DNA of 64,000 bases from Davidsoniella eucalypti (taxonomy: Eukaryota; Ascomycota; Sordariomycetes; Microascales; Ceratocystidaceae), in assembly GCA_004009845.1 (NCBI GenBank), contig RMBW01000012.1, positions 1 to 64,000 of the forward strand, in the 5' to 3' direction. Positions within the stretch are counted from its first letter, which is position 1, and each line of letters opens with the position of its first letter. A program made the translations under genes and the position numbers. This document shows positions 42,560-52,561 of the stretch, piece by piece. Under the pieces are notes generated by a model. The model was not told where the DNA came from. It did not search any database and was given only the letters and a program-made list of their open reading frames with translations.

Positions 42560-44700
42560 GACAATAGGTAAGCGAGCCTGTCTCTTCCAATCATCCTAGG
42601 CTAGTATTCATTTTATAGCTAACATAATCTATGCTGGAGCAGACGACTAAAACCTTACATATCCCGAACCATTTGACCGGAAAGGCTTTTATCCCACTTT
42701 CCTCAAAGAATACAACTACAGTTTTAACTTTCCAAATCTTATAGAGTGACATTTTAGGTTTTTTGCATGCATGTGTGTGGTATGCTTGAACTATGCATGA
42801 TATAGTTTTAAGATATTTATGTGTACATGAAGCAAGATCAAAGTGAGTGTACAAGTTACAAGAGGGTTATGACCTATCATCAATGTATTTTTATGTACAT
42901 CACTAGGGTTAGTCAATTCAATATTGGATTCTGTCCCTGATCATTTTGGCACTGACCGTAGGATACAAGATAGCTATGCCCCGCCTCGCGGATGAACACA
43001 GCCAGAAAGAGCCTCATGTAAAACTTTGTCACAACCAAGGAAAGGAAGGTTGAAGCTCCAAGGATAATAAAAAAAACACTAAAAATAGCCCTGAGTTTAC
43101 AGTTTGAAGCAGCCAAGAGAGTCTCATTGTAGGTATCGAAGCATCATTACTGGCTGTAGCACCTGGAACATTCACAGTTGTTGGTTTCTGGCGACGTTTT
43201 GCCGTTAGGACTTCAAATAGTCTTAATTCTTTCGTCAATAACTGTAGAGTGGTGTTGATCACAAGCAAGGAGAAAAAAAAGGAAAAAGCCAAGTCCAAGA
43301 GCAGCATATGAAGAGATATACAGACATGTAAAATTAATAAAAAGTTCAGAAACAGCAAGTAAGTAAAAAACAACTACCACGTTATATAATTTTTGCTAGT
43401 TAGTTACTTGGAGTTAACGGTGCACTAATGCATTTCAACCTTTTTTTTGAAAAGCTCAAGAGTCTAATAACAACAAGCTAAATGCGGTAATATCTTAGTG
43501 GTGAACACACACAGTTTTTTCTTCTATTCACAGCACAAACGCTACCAGAAGACCTAGTGGAAACTTTTTGCCCCAGGCTGGAAAGGAAAGGTAGGATACA
43601 ATAGGCAAACTACTAGTGACTAACCCTAACCATGTCTCTCTTATGTGACACAGCAGTTTTCAAGTCGTGACAATCAGCTCTAGATTCTTTCACGACATAC
43701 ATATGTACAGATACAATAAGCTTTAATTGATTAGTCATATCCTTTTTTCTTCTTTTTTCTTTCCTAAGTTTGAGAGCAACGGCGACTTTAGTCATGCGAG
43801 ATCTAGTAGCGTGATAGTCAAGGACCAACATACCATGTGTAATGTCGAGAAACCAAAACTGGGGATTGGGATAGGCGTCTGCGCCCTAGTGTATTTGTGG
43901 AGGCGGAGTCTAGGACATGGCTTTTGTCATGATAGCAATCACCAGAGGCTATTTATTGTTCTCAGTAGGCCTTCGGCGGTTCAGGCTTTGCAAAGAATGC
44001 TGGAGCATAATTTTGGGAAGACTGCGAAACATGACGGCCAGAGGCATCGGAGAAAGAGGCTTGTGAATTGTTAGCGTCTTGTAAACGCAAAGCATTAGAG
44101 CCTGCCACGGAAGCTAGGTTCATACCGAGGCCCGCAATGATAGAGCCAACCATTGAGCTTCCTCCTGGGGAGTGTGAGGAATACGTACGCGTTTGATAGG
44201 CCTCGTAGCGAGAGACTGTTAGCGAGATAGGGCAAGGTCAGAGTTGCCAATCCTATTATCACCTACGAGTGCTCATTATGAAGGGGCATTGGAGGGCTTC
44301 GGACAAAGTGCTTTTGAACTCAGTCATTAGGGTATTGCAAGTTCGACAGTAGTCCAGAAATGGCTGATAATGTTGCAATCATTTGTGACTTCGTGGATAA
44401 GCTGCTTGAATATGGGGGCAAGGATGACAAGCACTTGCTTTGCCCATGACGGGTTTCAGCACATTCAAACACAAGAGCCATGGTAGAAATTGCCGACCTT
44501 AAGCAGGAATTCGTCAATTGGGCGGTTACTGTTTCGACTGGTCGGGACTGCTTATAGGTTGATACCGGGCCTTGGTAACTATGATAGGTTGCACGCAGGC
44601 ATTCTTAGCTCTGTAGTCTGATCGATTGCCTCAATGAACTCGGGCAGTGGTAGTGGTGTTGGATGAAATGATAGCCAGTTCCACTCCGATTTTTTGCCTA
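42560..44700. other. Gene-free interval
   Basis: No supported gene. Several short open frames on both strands (for example 43029-43373 and 43962-44153, minus) lack recognisable motifs. Confidence 0.35.
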
Positions 44701-44719
44701 TCACAACCAAGGCAAATGC

Positions 44720-45165
44720 TTTTTGTCCCTCTGGGACGAGTTTGTCTTCAAGTTTCAGCTGCTGAACTCTCATAGATCCTCTTCTCTGGTATCGGATAGA
44801 GACTATAGCAGCTACAAACTCTCTCTTTCCAATAAAAGGCCAACTCGAGTCTATCTAGCCTGGTATCAGAATGAATGGCATAATCGACTGCACAACTACA
44901 AGACATATATGGAAATAGACGAAATGTCCGAAATTATAAGTACCTCGAATTCGACTTAGTCTCTCCGTCATTAGGCTTTGAAAGAATCAACAAGATTGTA
45001 ATTGCACAATCTATTCAATCTGGAAATCACTCTTTTAGCACAACAGGCCAGATAAGCCCTTAGCTTGGGCTTCCATTATCGATACTATTTACATATCTCT
45101 TCATCTCTCCATCTTCGTCTGCCGCTCCACGGGACACTTGACCAGAGACTGTCTTTGCAAGAATT
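44720..45165 (+). pseudogene. Gag-like retroelement trace
   Basis: The plus strand reads WYQNEWHNRLHNYKTYMEID in a 78-codon frame. About 200 bases later, in another frame, CRSTGHLTRDC fits the last two-thirds of a CCHC zinc knuckle (C-x4-H-x4-C), with the first Cys replaced. Weak evidence for a decayed LTR-element gag. Confidence 0.3.
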
Positions 45166-45623
45166 AAAACAGGAACAAGGGCAACAGGCGAGCTGGTGAA
45201 CAACGCTGTTTCGGTCATGGCTACATTGCCACTATATTAGCACAAGAGAATAGAGTGAGGCCGTTTTAGGGTCTGTGGCATTCAAGACAAAAAGCAGTTT
45301 GCTATCATCTTGGGTTACATTCTATATCTTACGCCCTGCTGTGATATTGCAGCCAGGTATAACTAACTACATACAAACCGGCTAGCGGCCCGGATTTTGG
45401 CGTCCCAACGGAGTGCAAGTGGTTAGAAGAAAAGCCGATGTCCTATGTAGTCTCGAGCTAAAAGAGACCCAAAGTTTCAATTGTTTTTTATTTGGTTTGA
45501 TGTTGTTGTACTTTAATATGCCGACTTTCTGTCCATCTGTGTGTAAGAAAGATAGCGTGTATTTTTGACTTGAAAATATGTAATAACAAAGCAAAACTTT
45601 ACACTACCGTGACACCCAAAAAA

Positions 45624-45661
45624 CTTTATAGCTCCATAAGATAAATGAATTAAAAAAAAAA
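45624..45661 (+). mobile_element. 38-base LINE 3'-end micro-insertion
   Basis: The segment tttatagctccataag, ataaatgaatt and about ten A, flanked by gacacccaaaaa at 45611-45622 and 45662-45673. It is the terminal 38 bases of the LINE family whose larger copy ends at 30430. Target duplication and A-tail show a genuine, extremely 5'-truncated insertion. The A-rich sequence that follows is host DNA. Confidence 0.8.
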
Positions 45662-45719
45662 GACACCCAAAAATAAGAATAAAAATAAAGATAAAAATAA
45701 AAATAAAAGATCATGCTAA

Positions 45720-46640
45720 TCTATTCCACATGATCTTTCCAGATCGACATAGCTGACATTTCCTAGCAAGTACAGATAACTTACTACGCAAATCATGAAG
45801 GCCGTGCTTCTCAATGATTGTCGACAAAGCACATGGCCAGAACTTGGTTTGGAGTCTTAGTCCGAACTATTTCCTCTTGTAACTAACCACCACCTAACCT
45901 GGCATGGGTCGCCGAAACATAATGATACAAGCTAGCAAGGGTTCTGTAACACCCTGTAGCATTCATGCATCTTATCTTTTTGCCCAGGCCGTCGGCAAGA
46001 ACTAACGGATATGCATATGAAAGAGGCATGAATAGACTTCCAAGATATTCTTTCCTAAATGATGCTCGTACACGCTAATAAGTAGGCTATCAAGCCAAAA
46101 TCCAGTACAACTAATACACATAAGCAGCTCCTAGATATGAACCTATCTTGCTATATTTCCGCGTATTCAACGGAAGCATATCCACTAGTGCGGCAATAGT
46201 GCGCTCGGAAAATAGCACTGACCCCGTGAGAAAAAAAAAAACATAATTGCAACTGTTTGAAGGTCCACTTGGTGTTAACCGAATATTTTCTTGGTAACCA
46301 GCGAGATTAAGGATACCCAAGACAAGAACAGAAGAGAAAACTAACACGGAAAGACATCTCAGACAATAGCCCGATATATACATATTTGCTAGTGAAGGAT
46401 ATCTGTGGATATACAGATAACTGCTTAAGATTGCGAGATTTAAACGGCATCATGTTACCTGGTAGGATATGTACATGGTTGCCTATATCAATCACCGGCC
46501 AATAATACCTCCTACCTCCTTGTAGTAGTTGTTGTTCTAGAAATGCCAATTTTTAGGTTTTGGGGGATTCATGAGCCTAACTGTATCAGTAGGATCGATG
46601 GTTTCGGCTAAGAGGTTTGCTTTTTGTAAGTACTTATAAG
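45720..46640. other. Intergenic region
   Basis: No gene supported; a minus-strand hydrophobic frame at 46111-46383 has no convincing start or family. Confidence 0.3.
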
Positions 46641-46649
46641 CTGAAGCTG

Positions 46650-46735
46650 GGAGTTTTCTCATAGTTTTGGAGTTTTCTCATAGTTCTAGAGTTTCCTCAT
46701 AGTCCTAGAGTTTCCTCATAGTTCTAGATCTTCTA
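46650..46735. repeat. 19-base tandem repeat, four copies
   Basis: Units of gagttt-c-tcatagtt-ta repeat four times in the 300-400 bases upstream of the pectin lyase gene. Followed by the palindrome agatcttctagatct. Confidence 0.85.
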
Positions 46736-47024
46736 GATCTGGATAGGATAAATGAGGCGTGATGTCCGCTGTTTTTGTAGTCATGAAAGTTCCATCTCTT
46801 CTATCATCACCTCACTCCATTCACTTGGCGTGATACTTCCCATTGACTGGCTCATCTGTTCTCTACTTACATTCGTTCTCTCTTTCTCTATTCATTCGTT
46901 TGGCTGGGCCATTTACATCTATCAACTACTATTCACTCTTTTACGTTTTGGCTTTTTATCTACCTTCATAACCGACCAACACTCTTAGCTTGCTATATCA
47001 CCCCCCCACCCGGATCATAACAAC

Positions 47025-48140
47025 ATGAAGACCACTCTTATCATCGCAGCGCTTGTCCGCATTGCCGCCGCAGTCACTGGGGCTGCTGAGGGCTTTGCCA
47101 AGGGCGTCACCGGAGGCGGATCTGCCGCTCCTGTCTACCCGTCTACTACCGCTGAGCTGGTCAGTTATCTCGGTGATTCGCAAGCCCGCAACATCGTGCT
47201 GACCAAGACCTTCGACTTTACTGGCACCGAGGGCACTACCACTGAAACTGGCTGTGCTCCTTGGGGCACTGCCTCTGCTTGCCAGCTGGCTATCAACAAG
47301 GACAACTGGTGCGCCAACTATGAGTATAGTGCGCCTAAAGCTTCTGTATCTTACGACAACGCTGGCATTGTTGGAATCGCTGTCAAGTCCAACAAGTCAC
47401 TGATTGGCCAAGGCTCTGCCGGTGTCATCAAGGGCAAGGGCCTTCGCATTGCCGGTGCTAGTAACATTATCATCCAGAATATTCACATCACCAACATAAA
47501 CCCCAAGTACGTTTGGGGTGGCGATGCCATCACTCTTAACAGCGCGGATATGGTCTGGATTGACCACGTCAAGACCTCTCTGATTGGCCGTCAACACTAT
47601 GTTTTCGGCAACTCGGCGTCCAACCGCGCTACAATTTCTAACTCTGAGCTGGACGGCCAGAGCACGTGGTCGGCGACCTGCAATGGCTACCACTATTGGG
47701 GAATGTACTTCACCGGGTCTAACGACATGATTACGTTCAAGAGCAACTACGTTCACCACACCTCAGGCCGTGCCCCGAGAGTCTGCGGAAACACTTTGCT
47801 CCATGTCGTCAACAACTACTGGTACGCCAACACCGGCCATGCGTTCGAAACCGAGGCTGGCGCTAAGATTCTCGTCGAGGGCAACGTTTTTGACAACGTC
47901 GAGGCTACCATTGAGACTTATACTGGCCGGATGTTCTCGTCCCCTGACGCCAGTACCAACAAGGCCTGCAGTGCCGCCCTAGGCCGTGCTTGCCAGACTA
48001 ACGCATATAATTCCTCCGGCACCTTGACTGCTGCCGACAGCTCGTTCCTCAGTGGCTTTGGCGGAGAGAATATCGCCTCGGTCGTTGCTGCCTCGTTGGT
48101 TTCTTCTGTTAAGACGTCCGCCGGCGTTGGCAAGATCTAG
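47025..48140 (+). CDS. Pectin lyase, polysaccharide lyase family 1
   Basis: Secreted endo-acting lyase that cleaves methyl-esterified pectin by beta-elimination (EC 4.2.2.10). Intronless, 371 residues, close to the roughly 380 of Aspergillus enzymes. The N terminus (MKTTLIIAALVRIAAAVTG) is a signal peptide with an unusual Arg inside the hydrophobic core. Landmarks of the parallel beta-helix follow: GVTGGGSAAPVYPSTTAEL, ETGCAPWGTASACQLAIN, NKSLIGQGSAGVIKGKGLRI, NPKYVWGGDAITLN with the conserved Asp, VWIDHVKTSLIGRQH and the catalytic-region Arg in SGRAPRVCGNTLLHVVNNYW. The motif style (WIDHV...IGRQH and lack of calcium-site Asp clusters) favours pectin lyase over pectate lyase. The promoter region holds a 19-base tandem repeat. 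The next gene encodes a CBM1 protein. Confidence 0.96.
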   Translation: MKTTLIIAALVRIAAAVTGAAEGFAKGVTGGGSAAPVYPSTTAELVSYLGDSQARNIVLTKTFDFTGTEGTTTETGCAPWGTASACQLAINKDNWCANYEYSAPKASVSYDNAGIVGIAVKSNKSLIGQGSAGVIKGKGLRIAGASNIIIQNIHITNINPKYVWGGDAITLNSADMVWIDHVKTSLIGRQHYVFGNSASNRATISNSELDGQSTWSATCNGYHYWGMYFTGSNDMITFKSNYVHHTSGRAPRVCGNTLLHVVNNYWYANTGHAFETEAGAKILVEGNVFDNVEATIETYTGRMFSSPDASTNKACSAALGRACQTNAYNSSGTLTAADSSFLSGFGGENIASVVAASLVSSVKTSAGVGKI

Positions 48141-48149
48141 ACACATAGA

Positions 48150-48815
48150 GCAGCTAGGCACAGGTGTCTACACTGCTAACTAGGTGCATCTTATCTAAAT
48201 ATCAAGTAGCTTTGATATAGACTATGTCGATTCCACTGTGGACCTGCAGTGGCTGCCTTGCCGCTACATCCACTATACTACCCTTTTCTTCTTCTTTCTG
48301 TACATATTTTTTAATTCTTTTTCCCAGTTTTATCTCCATTATCTAGTCCAAGCTTCCGTATTCTACAATATTATGCTGTCTACGTAAACCTATACAGTGC
48401 CAATTGCCGTGTGCCGTGAAATGTATCTAGAGCAATCGTTTGAAAACAGCGCGCTCCTACAGATCCATTCTAGAGACTAGTTAAAGTCATACAGATGTAA
48501 ACAAAGTTGTCCTGCTATATAAGAGTCTAAAACAACAAAAACTGGGGTCCTATTTGCCGCAAGTGAAGGTGATGCACCGCTTTCAGCTACTAGAAAGTTG
48601 TTTTGTGGGTAGTGAAAGTGAGCTAAGTTCTGTTATGACAAAACCATTTCGAAATCGTGCTCAACTTGATGGCGAGGTGGGAACATGTAGTTGGTAGTGT
48701 TTCTGTGGCGCGGAGTAAGCGTCGTGATAAAAGGCCAGCGATGTCTCGTTCCAGGAGGTCCTGATTTCTGTCGCAGGTCCCATCCCTACCAAACCAGCCC
48801 ATCCTGCACATCGAA
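48150..48815. other. Intergenic region between two secreted-protein genes
   Basis: Pectin lyase 3' flank and CBM1-gene promoter. Nothing else seen. Confidence 0.4.
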
Positions 48816-48818
48816 ACC

Positions 48819-49283
48819 ATGAAGATCGCTGTCGTTGCTAGTGCTTTCGTTGCTGCTGCCGCTGCGGCTAGCCCTACGGACAGGCCCATCATCCCGTTCT
48901 GGGGACAGTGTGGTGGCATGCGCTGGGGTCATACAGATCCATGTGCTCCTGGCTCGTCATGCCGCAAGATAAACCCTTACTTCCGTGTGTATTTGGTCCC
49001 GCAAGCCCCTTCTGAATAACGAGACTGACACGTGCCAACCTTTTCGTCAGACCAATGCATCCCCATCCCGGAGTGGCTTACAACTACAACGCGCGTTAGC
49101 GAGGAGGTCTTCACGGTTACATCCACTACCTTTGAAACGTTCATCTCGACTATCGTCCTACACACTGAAGCTTCGTCCGAGGTTGAATCGCCCAACGATC
49201 TGTTGGTTTCGGAGTTCATCGGAGCTACAGCTGCCACTCCAGTCATCACCGCTGCACCCGAGGCAGTTGAGACTGATGCTTGA
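48819..49283 (+). CDS. Secreted CBM1 (cellulose-binding) protein without catalytic domain
   Basis: Exons 48819-48984 and 49051-49283 (intron starts GTGTGT, ends CGTCAG, phase 1) give 132 residues. Signal peptide at residues 1-18 (MKIAVVASAFVAAAAAAS). A fungal-type family 1 carbohydrate-binding module follows at about 28-58: WGQCGGMRW, DPCAPGSSC and INPYFHQC. Its four cysteines (31, 42, 48, 58) and aromatic face (Trp28, Trp36, Tyr54) are all present, and the splice places His-Gln-Cys exactly where the family has Ser-Gln-Cys. The rest is a Thr/Glu/Val-rich tail with no enzyme domain. Likely binds cellulose or chitin as an adhesion, expansion or effector-like factor. The intron interrupts the CBM itself. 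The donor GTGTGT is non-standard but the frame demands it. Confidence 0.9.
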
Positions 49284-49533
49284 ATGTCATGCCCAGAATG
49301 GCTTACGGCCGAATCAACGCCCTAGATCTAATAAAATTGGAATGTAATACCTAACAGCAATACGACAAGATAGTGAACGCCTATCGATGAGTATATCTTG
49401 TCTCTTGAAACCTTGAATAAAATGGGAATGGTATCATATTGTATTGTGGTGCGATCTCGGCTATAACATCACATCACAATATTCCGTAATGCGCCACTCT
49501 CTTGTCCGGCTTCCTAGAAAATCCGGCTACCTA

Positions 49534-50730
49534 TCATTTCCAGGCAGTCGTATATAGCCATTTGCCAAGTTCATCCATGTATAGACGTGTCTTTGCCGTA
49601 GCATCCTCCATGCCAGCAGCATCAACAAAGAGATTGCCGATGTGAAAGTCGAAGCCATGGACAACATCCGGGACCAATAGCCACTTGACACCCGCTTCTT
49701 CGCACTCAAAGTTGTAGCGAGGATCATCTAGAGACAATTCGTGCTTGGTATGGGGTTCATTGGATCCGATAAGCCCGATTTCACGGTCTTCTTGCCCACT
49801 CAATTTATGGGCAAATCGTAGGCCTTCGTAGCAAAGATGATCAAGCTCGGCGCCAATGATGAAAATGTGTTTCGGCAAGGCTTCGCGATCAGCAAAGTAT
49901 GGCGAGATCCTGGGATCCTTGACATCTGTTCCGGGGTTGATATATGCCCATTCAAAAGCAGCTGTTAGATCGCTGACAATGTCGCGACGTTCACCGCGAA
50001 CACCAGTCAACTTGCCATCTTTATATGGTCGTTTCCGGAGCTTCTCCTCTATGCTCATGTACATATCGAACGGGGCATAGATGGGAATTACAGCCTTGGG
50101 TGCTGATTTATGTGCGGCGATAGTCGGATCAAGGCACATTGCCAAGGCCAGGTTTCCACCAGCACTGAAGCCACATAGGGCCACCTTGTCGTGATCAAGA
50201 GGGAGCGAAGGGTCCGCCATGACAGACTTGAAGAGAGCGATCACGTCATTTATAGCAGCTGGGAACGGGGCCCATGGAGCAAGCGAATAGCCGAGGGAAA
50301 TCACCACAGCGGTTGACTTGTTGGAAAAGACGCGGTTCCATTCGTCATCTTCGGTTGCGTCACCGACAACCCAGCCTCCGCCATGGATTGTGAAGAGAAC
50401 TGGCAGTGTGTCCGGCGAGGCAAGGTCAAAGTTTGCGGGAAAGAATATGCTAGCCCAGCTGTCAGCAGGTGGCACATGTCATTGGGGGCTGCTTGTTATT
50501 ATAGCGACGAGAAACAGAGAAACTATTTACCGTACTGGCTGCTGTGGCACAGCATCGTATGTCTTTATGAGATCAGGAACGTGAGGCTTGGGTTCTGGCT
50601 TGAGATATTGGCGCCAGCTATCCGCCCAGCGACCATACGCCCCCGATCCAGAAAGTGCTGCAATTGTGGCCGAGTACTTGAGGCACGCGGCAAGGCTTTC
50701 TTTTGACTTGATAGATGATTTTGAAGCCAT
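49534..50730 (-). CDS. Alpha/beta hydrolase, hormone-sensitive lipase (HSL) type esterase
   Basis: Two exons, 50730-50531 and 50458-49534, joined across a 72-base intron (GTAAAT...CTGACAG, phase 2), give 374 residues. The HSL signature HGGGW lies at residues 92-96, forming the oxyanion hole. The nucleophile elbow is GFSAGGN with Ser165. The acid is in GAELDH (about residue 270) and the His in VVHGFDFH (about 338), so the catalytic triad is complete. No signal peptide, so it is probably cytosolic. Hydrolyses short-chain esters; relatives act on acetyl esters, steroids or toxin intermediates, and the true substrate cannot be told. The start at 50730 is chosen because it gives a 67-residue N-terminal cap helix (AYGRWADSWRQYL) typical of the family. 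Confidence 0.95.
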
Positions 50731-50759
50731 CGTGACGGAATTATCGTGAGTATGTTTCA

Positions 50760-51800
50760 GCAGATGAGATTATAGTGAAGTGTACAGATAGTAAAGAAAT
50801 CAAGCGAAGAACACGAAAAAAGGTTAAGAAACAAAAACAAAAAAAGTGATCAGAAAAGAACACTAACCAACCTCAATATACATATGTACTAGTACCAAGG
50901 GTAAGGGTAACGTAGTAAAGTAGCCGTTCATCTCATTGTGATGGGGGCACACGGTCAACCTCGGGTGAATTTATCATAGCGGAATGCATCAGGATCTTTT
51001 TTGCATCAGGATCTTTTTTGCATCAAGATTGTGAAGGCGATAATGCACTTATATAGCTATGTAACACCTCGGTATCTAAGATACACCTTCTACAGAACTT
51101 CGTGAGTGGAGAGGCTGTCCAAACCCTCAGACGCACTACCATAAGCATAGGGTGGACTTCAGTGGCGCATCAGGATCTTACTTCAGGGGATGCTCATTCT
51201 TGTGCTCTTCATTTTATACGCTTTTCTCTATCAACATCCCTTTCCTCTTATTGTAAATAAAACTATCTAGCTCATGCCGGTTGTCGCAGAAAACCTCGAC
51301 AGTGAAATACACCGTTAACAAATGAAGACAATGTTTTCATAGCAAGAGTCGTAAACCCTAACACTCACAGACAAGGGTAAAGTGGGGCTCTTGGTTTTTG
51401 GGCGCTCTTTTTTTTCAAGACAATTGCCTAAATAGAACTTGTGCATCGATGACGCATTTGTTTCTATTGCGCCAGGTTTATATCCGCTCGCTAAGGACTA
51501 GAGTCAAGCATTTTATGGACAATTCTGGGATCGAGAGTAGAATAGATTAATCCCAAGTTTTCAACTGTGCTCGCAGCCTCATGCGGGGTATTGATCAACG
51601 CCATAGTCTCTGACATCATTACTACTTTCTTCTTTCTTAATACCGTTAACTAGTTGAAAATCGATACCATTCTTGACTCGGCGGTACGCCTACTAAGTAA
51701 CTACCTTTTAGCTAAACCGTGCCTGTAGGATCGAGCTTGTTTCTCTTGCCCTAAGCTCGACCTTCGTTCCTCCCAACATTCTGTCTGGGGCAAAGTGCAA
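50760..51800. other. Intergenic region
   Basis: Leader of the hydrolase gene, then AT-rich DNA with a short direct repeat (gcatcaggatctttttt, three imperfect copies near 50985-51025). No gene. Confidence 0.4.
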
Positions 51801-51805
51801 TTGCA

Positions 51806-52018
51806 TTAGGCTGTGATGTGCCGCCTCAATACGACGACATTGCCGATAAACACAATTATTTCGATCGCCACAACCAAAACCACGACCAAAAATACCTTCA
51901 GCGAAACTATTGATTTTGCGCTTTGAGCTGCTTCGTTTCGTTTTCTGTTCCTCGCACTACGTACTATTAGAATATTATTTCGATCGTCACTCTGAGACGC
52001 CACCGCCGCACGAAGCAT
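51806..52018 (-). CDS. Possible 70-aa single-pass membrane protein
   Basis: ATG at 52018. Basic N-terminal half, then one strongly hydrophobic segment (VFLVVVLVVAIEIIVFIG) and a short basic tail. No family recognised. Lies head-to-head with VPS13, 540 bases away. Could be a chance frame. Confidence 0.25.
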   Translation of the reverse strand: MLRAAVASQSDDRNNILIVRSARNRKRNEAAQSAKSIVSLKVFLVVVLVVAIEIIVFIGNVVVLRRHITA

Positions 52019-52019
52019 A

Positions 52020-52560
52020 GTATTGGGCTGTAGTTGGTGGAATTTCTTCACCTGCCATCATTGTCTCAACGTCATTTATAGAGTACATACATCTATTGTA
52101 GCCTAACTGTTGCCTTTTCGAGCTGTCCCTTGATGCTTGTGTACATCACCACAATCATATTGTAAGCAGTACTAGCACCTAGTGCAGTCTACTGGATCGA
52201 GTCAAACCGGCTTAGGTTGTTTAGTATACTAGTAAGTGCTCATCATCGCCGCAACAAAGCGTACTATCTCACTACACATAACATGAAGTCTTGAGTTCTG
52301 ATTTATATTAACAATGTATCATCTGGTTTACTATAGCACCCATCGCATCCAACGCTTACCACATGATTGGTTCCTACAATATCTGAAAGAGAAGACTACC
52401 TACTACTCACTGCTCACTACCCAACCTCGATCGGACCCAATGTCATTACTGGTTTGAGCAGCCGTGCCTTCTCATAATTTCCTCAAGCGAGTTGTCGAGT
52501 TTTATTTCGGAACGCAAGCATTATATACACCTAAAACTTGGATCTTGACCCATATCCAAC
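52020..52560. promoter_or_regulatory. VPS13 upstream region
   Basis: Promoter and leader of VPS13. No clear TATA box at a standard position; CT-rich patches near 52380-52430. Confidence 0.35.
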
Positions 52561-52561
52561 C

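Noticed and set aside
49032..49283. Independent 83-codon gene starting at ATG 49032-like position
   Set aside because: It is the second exon of the CBM1 gene; the intron and cysteine pattern join it to the first exon.
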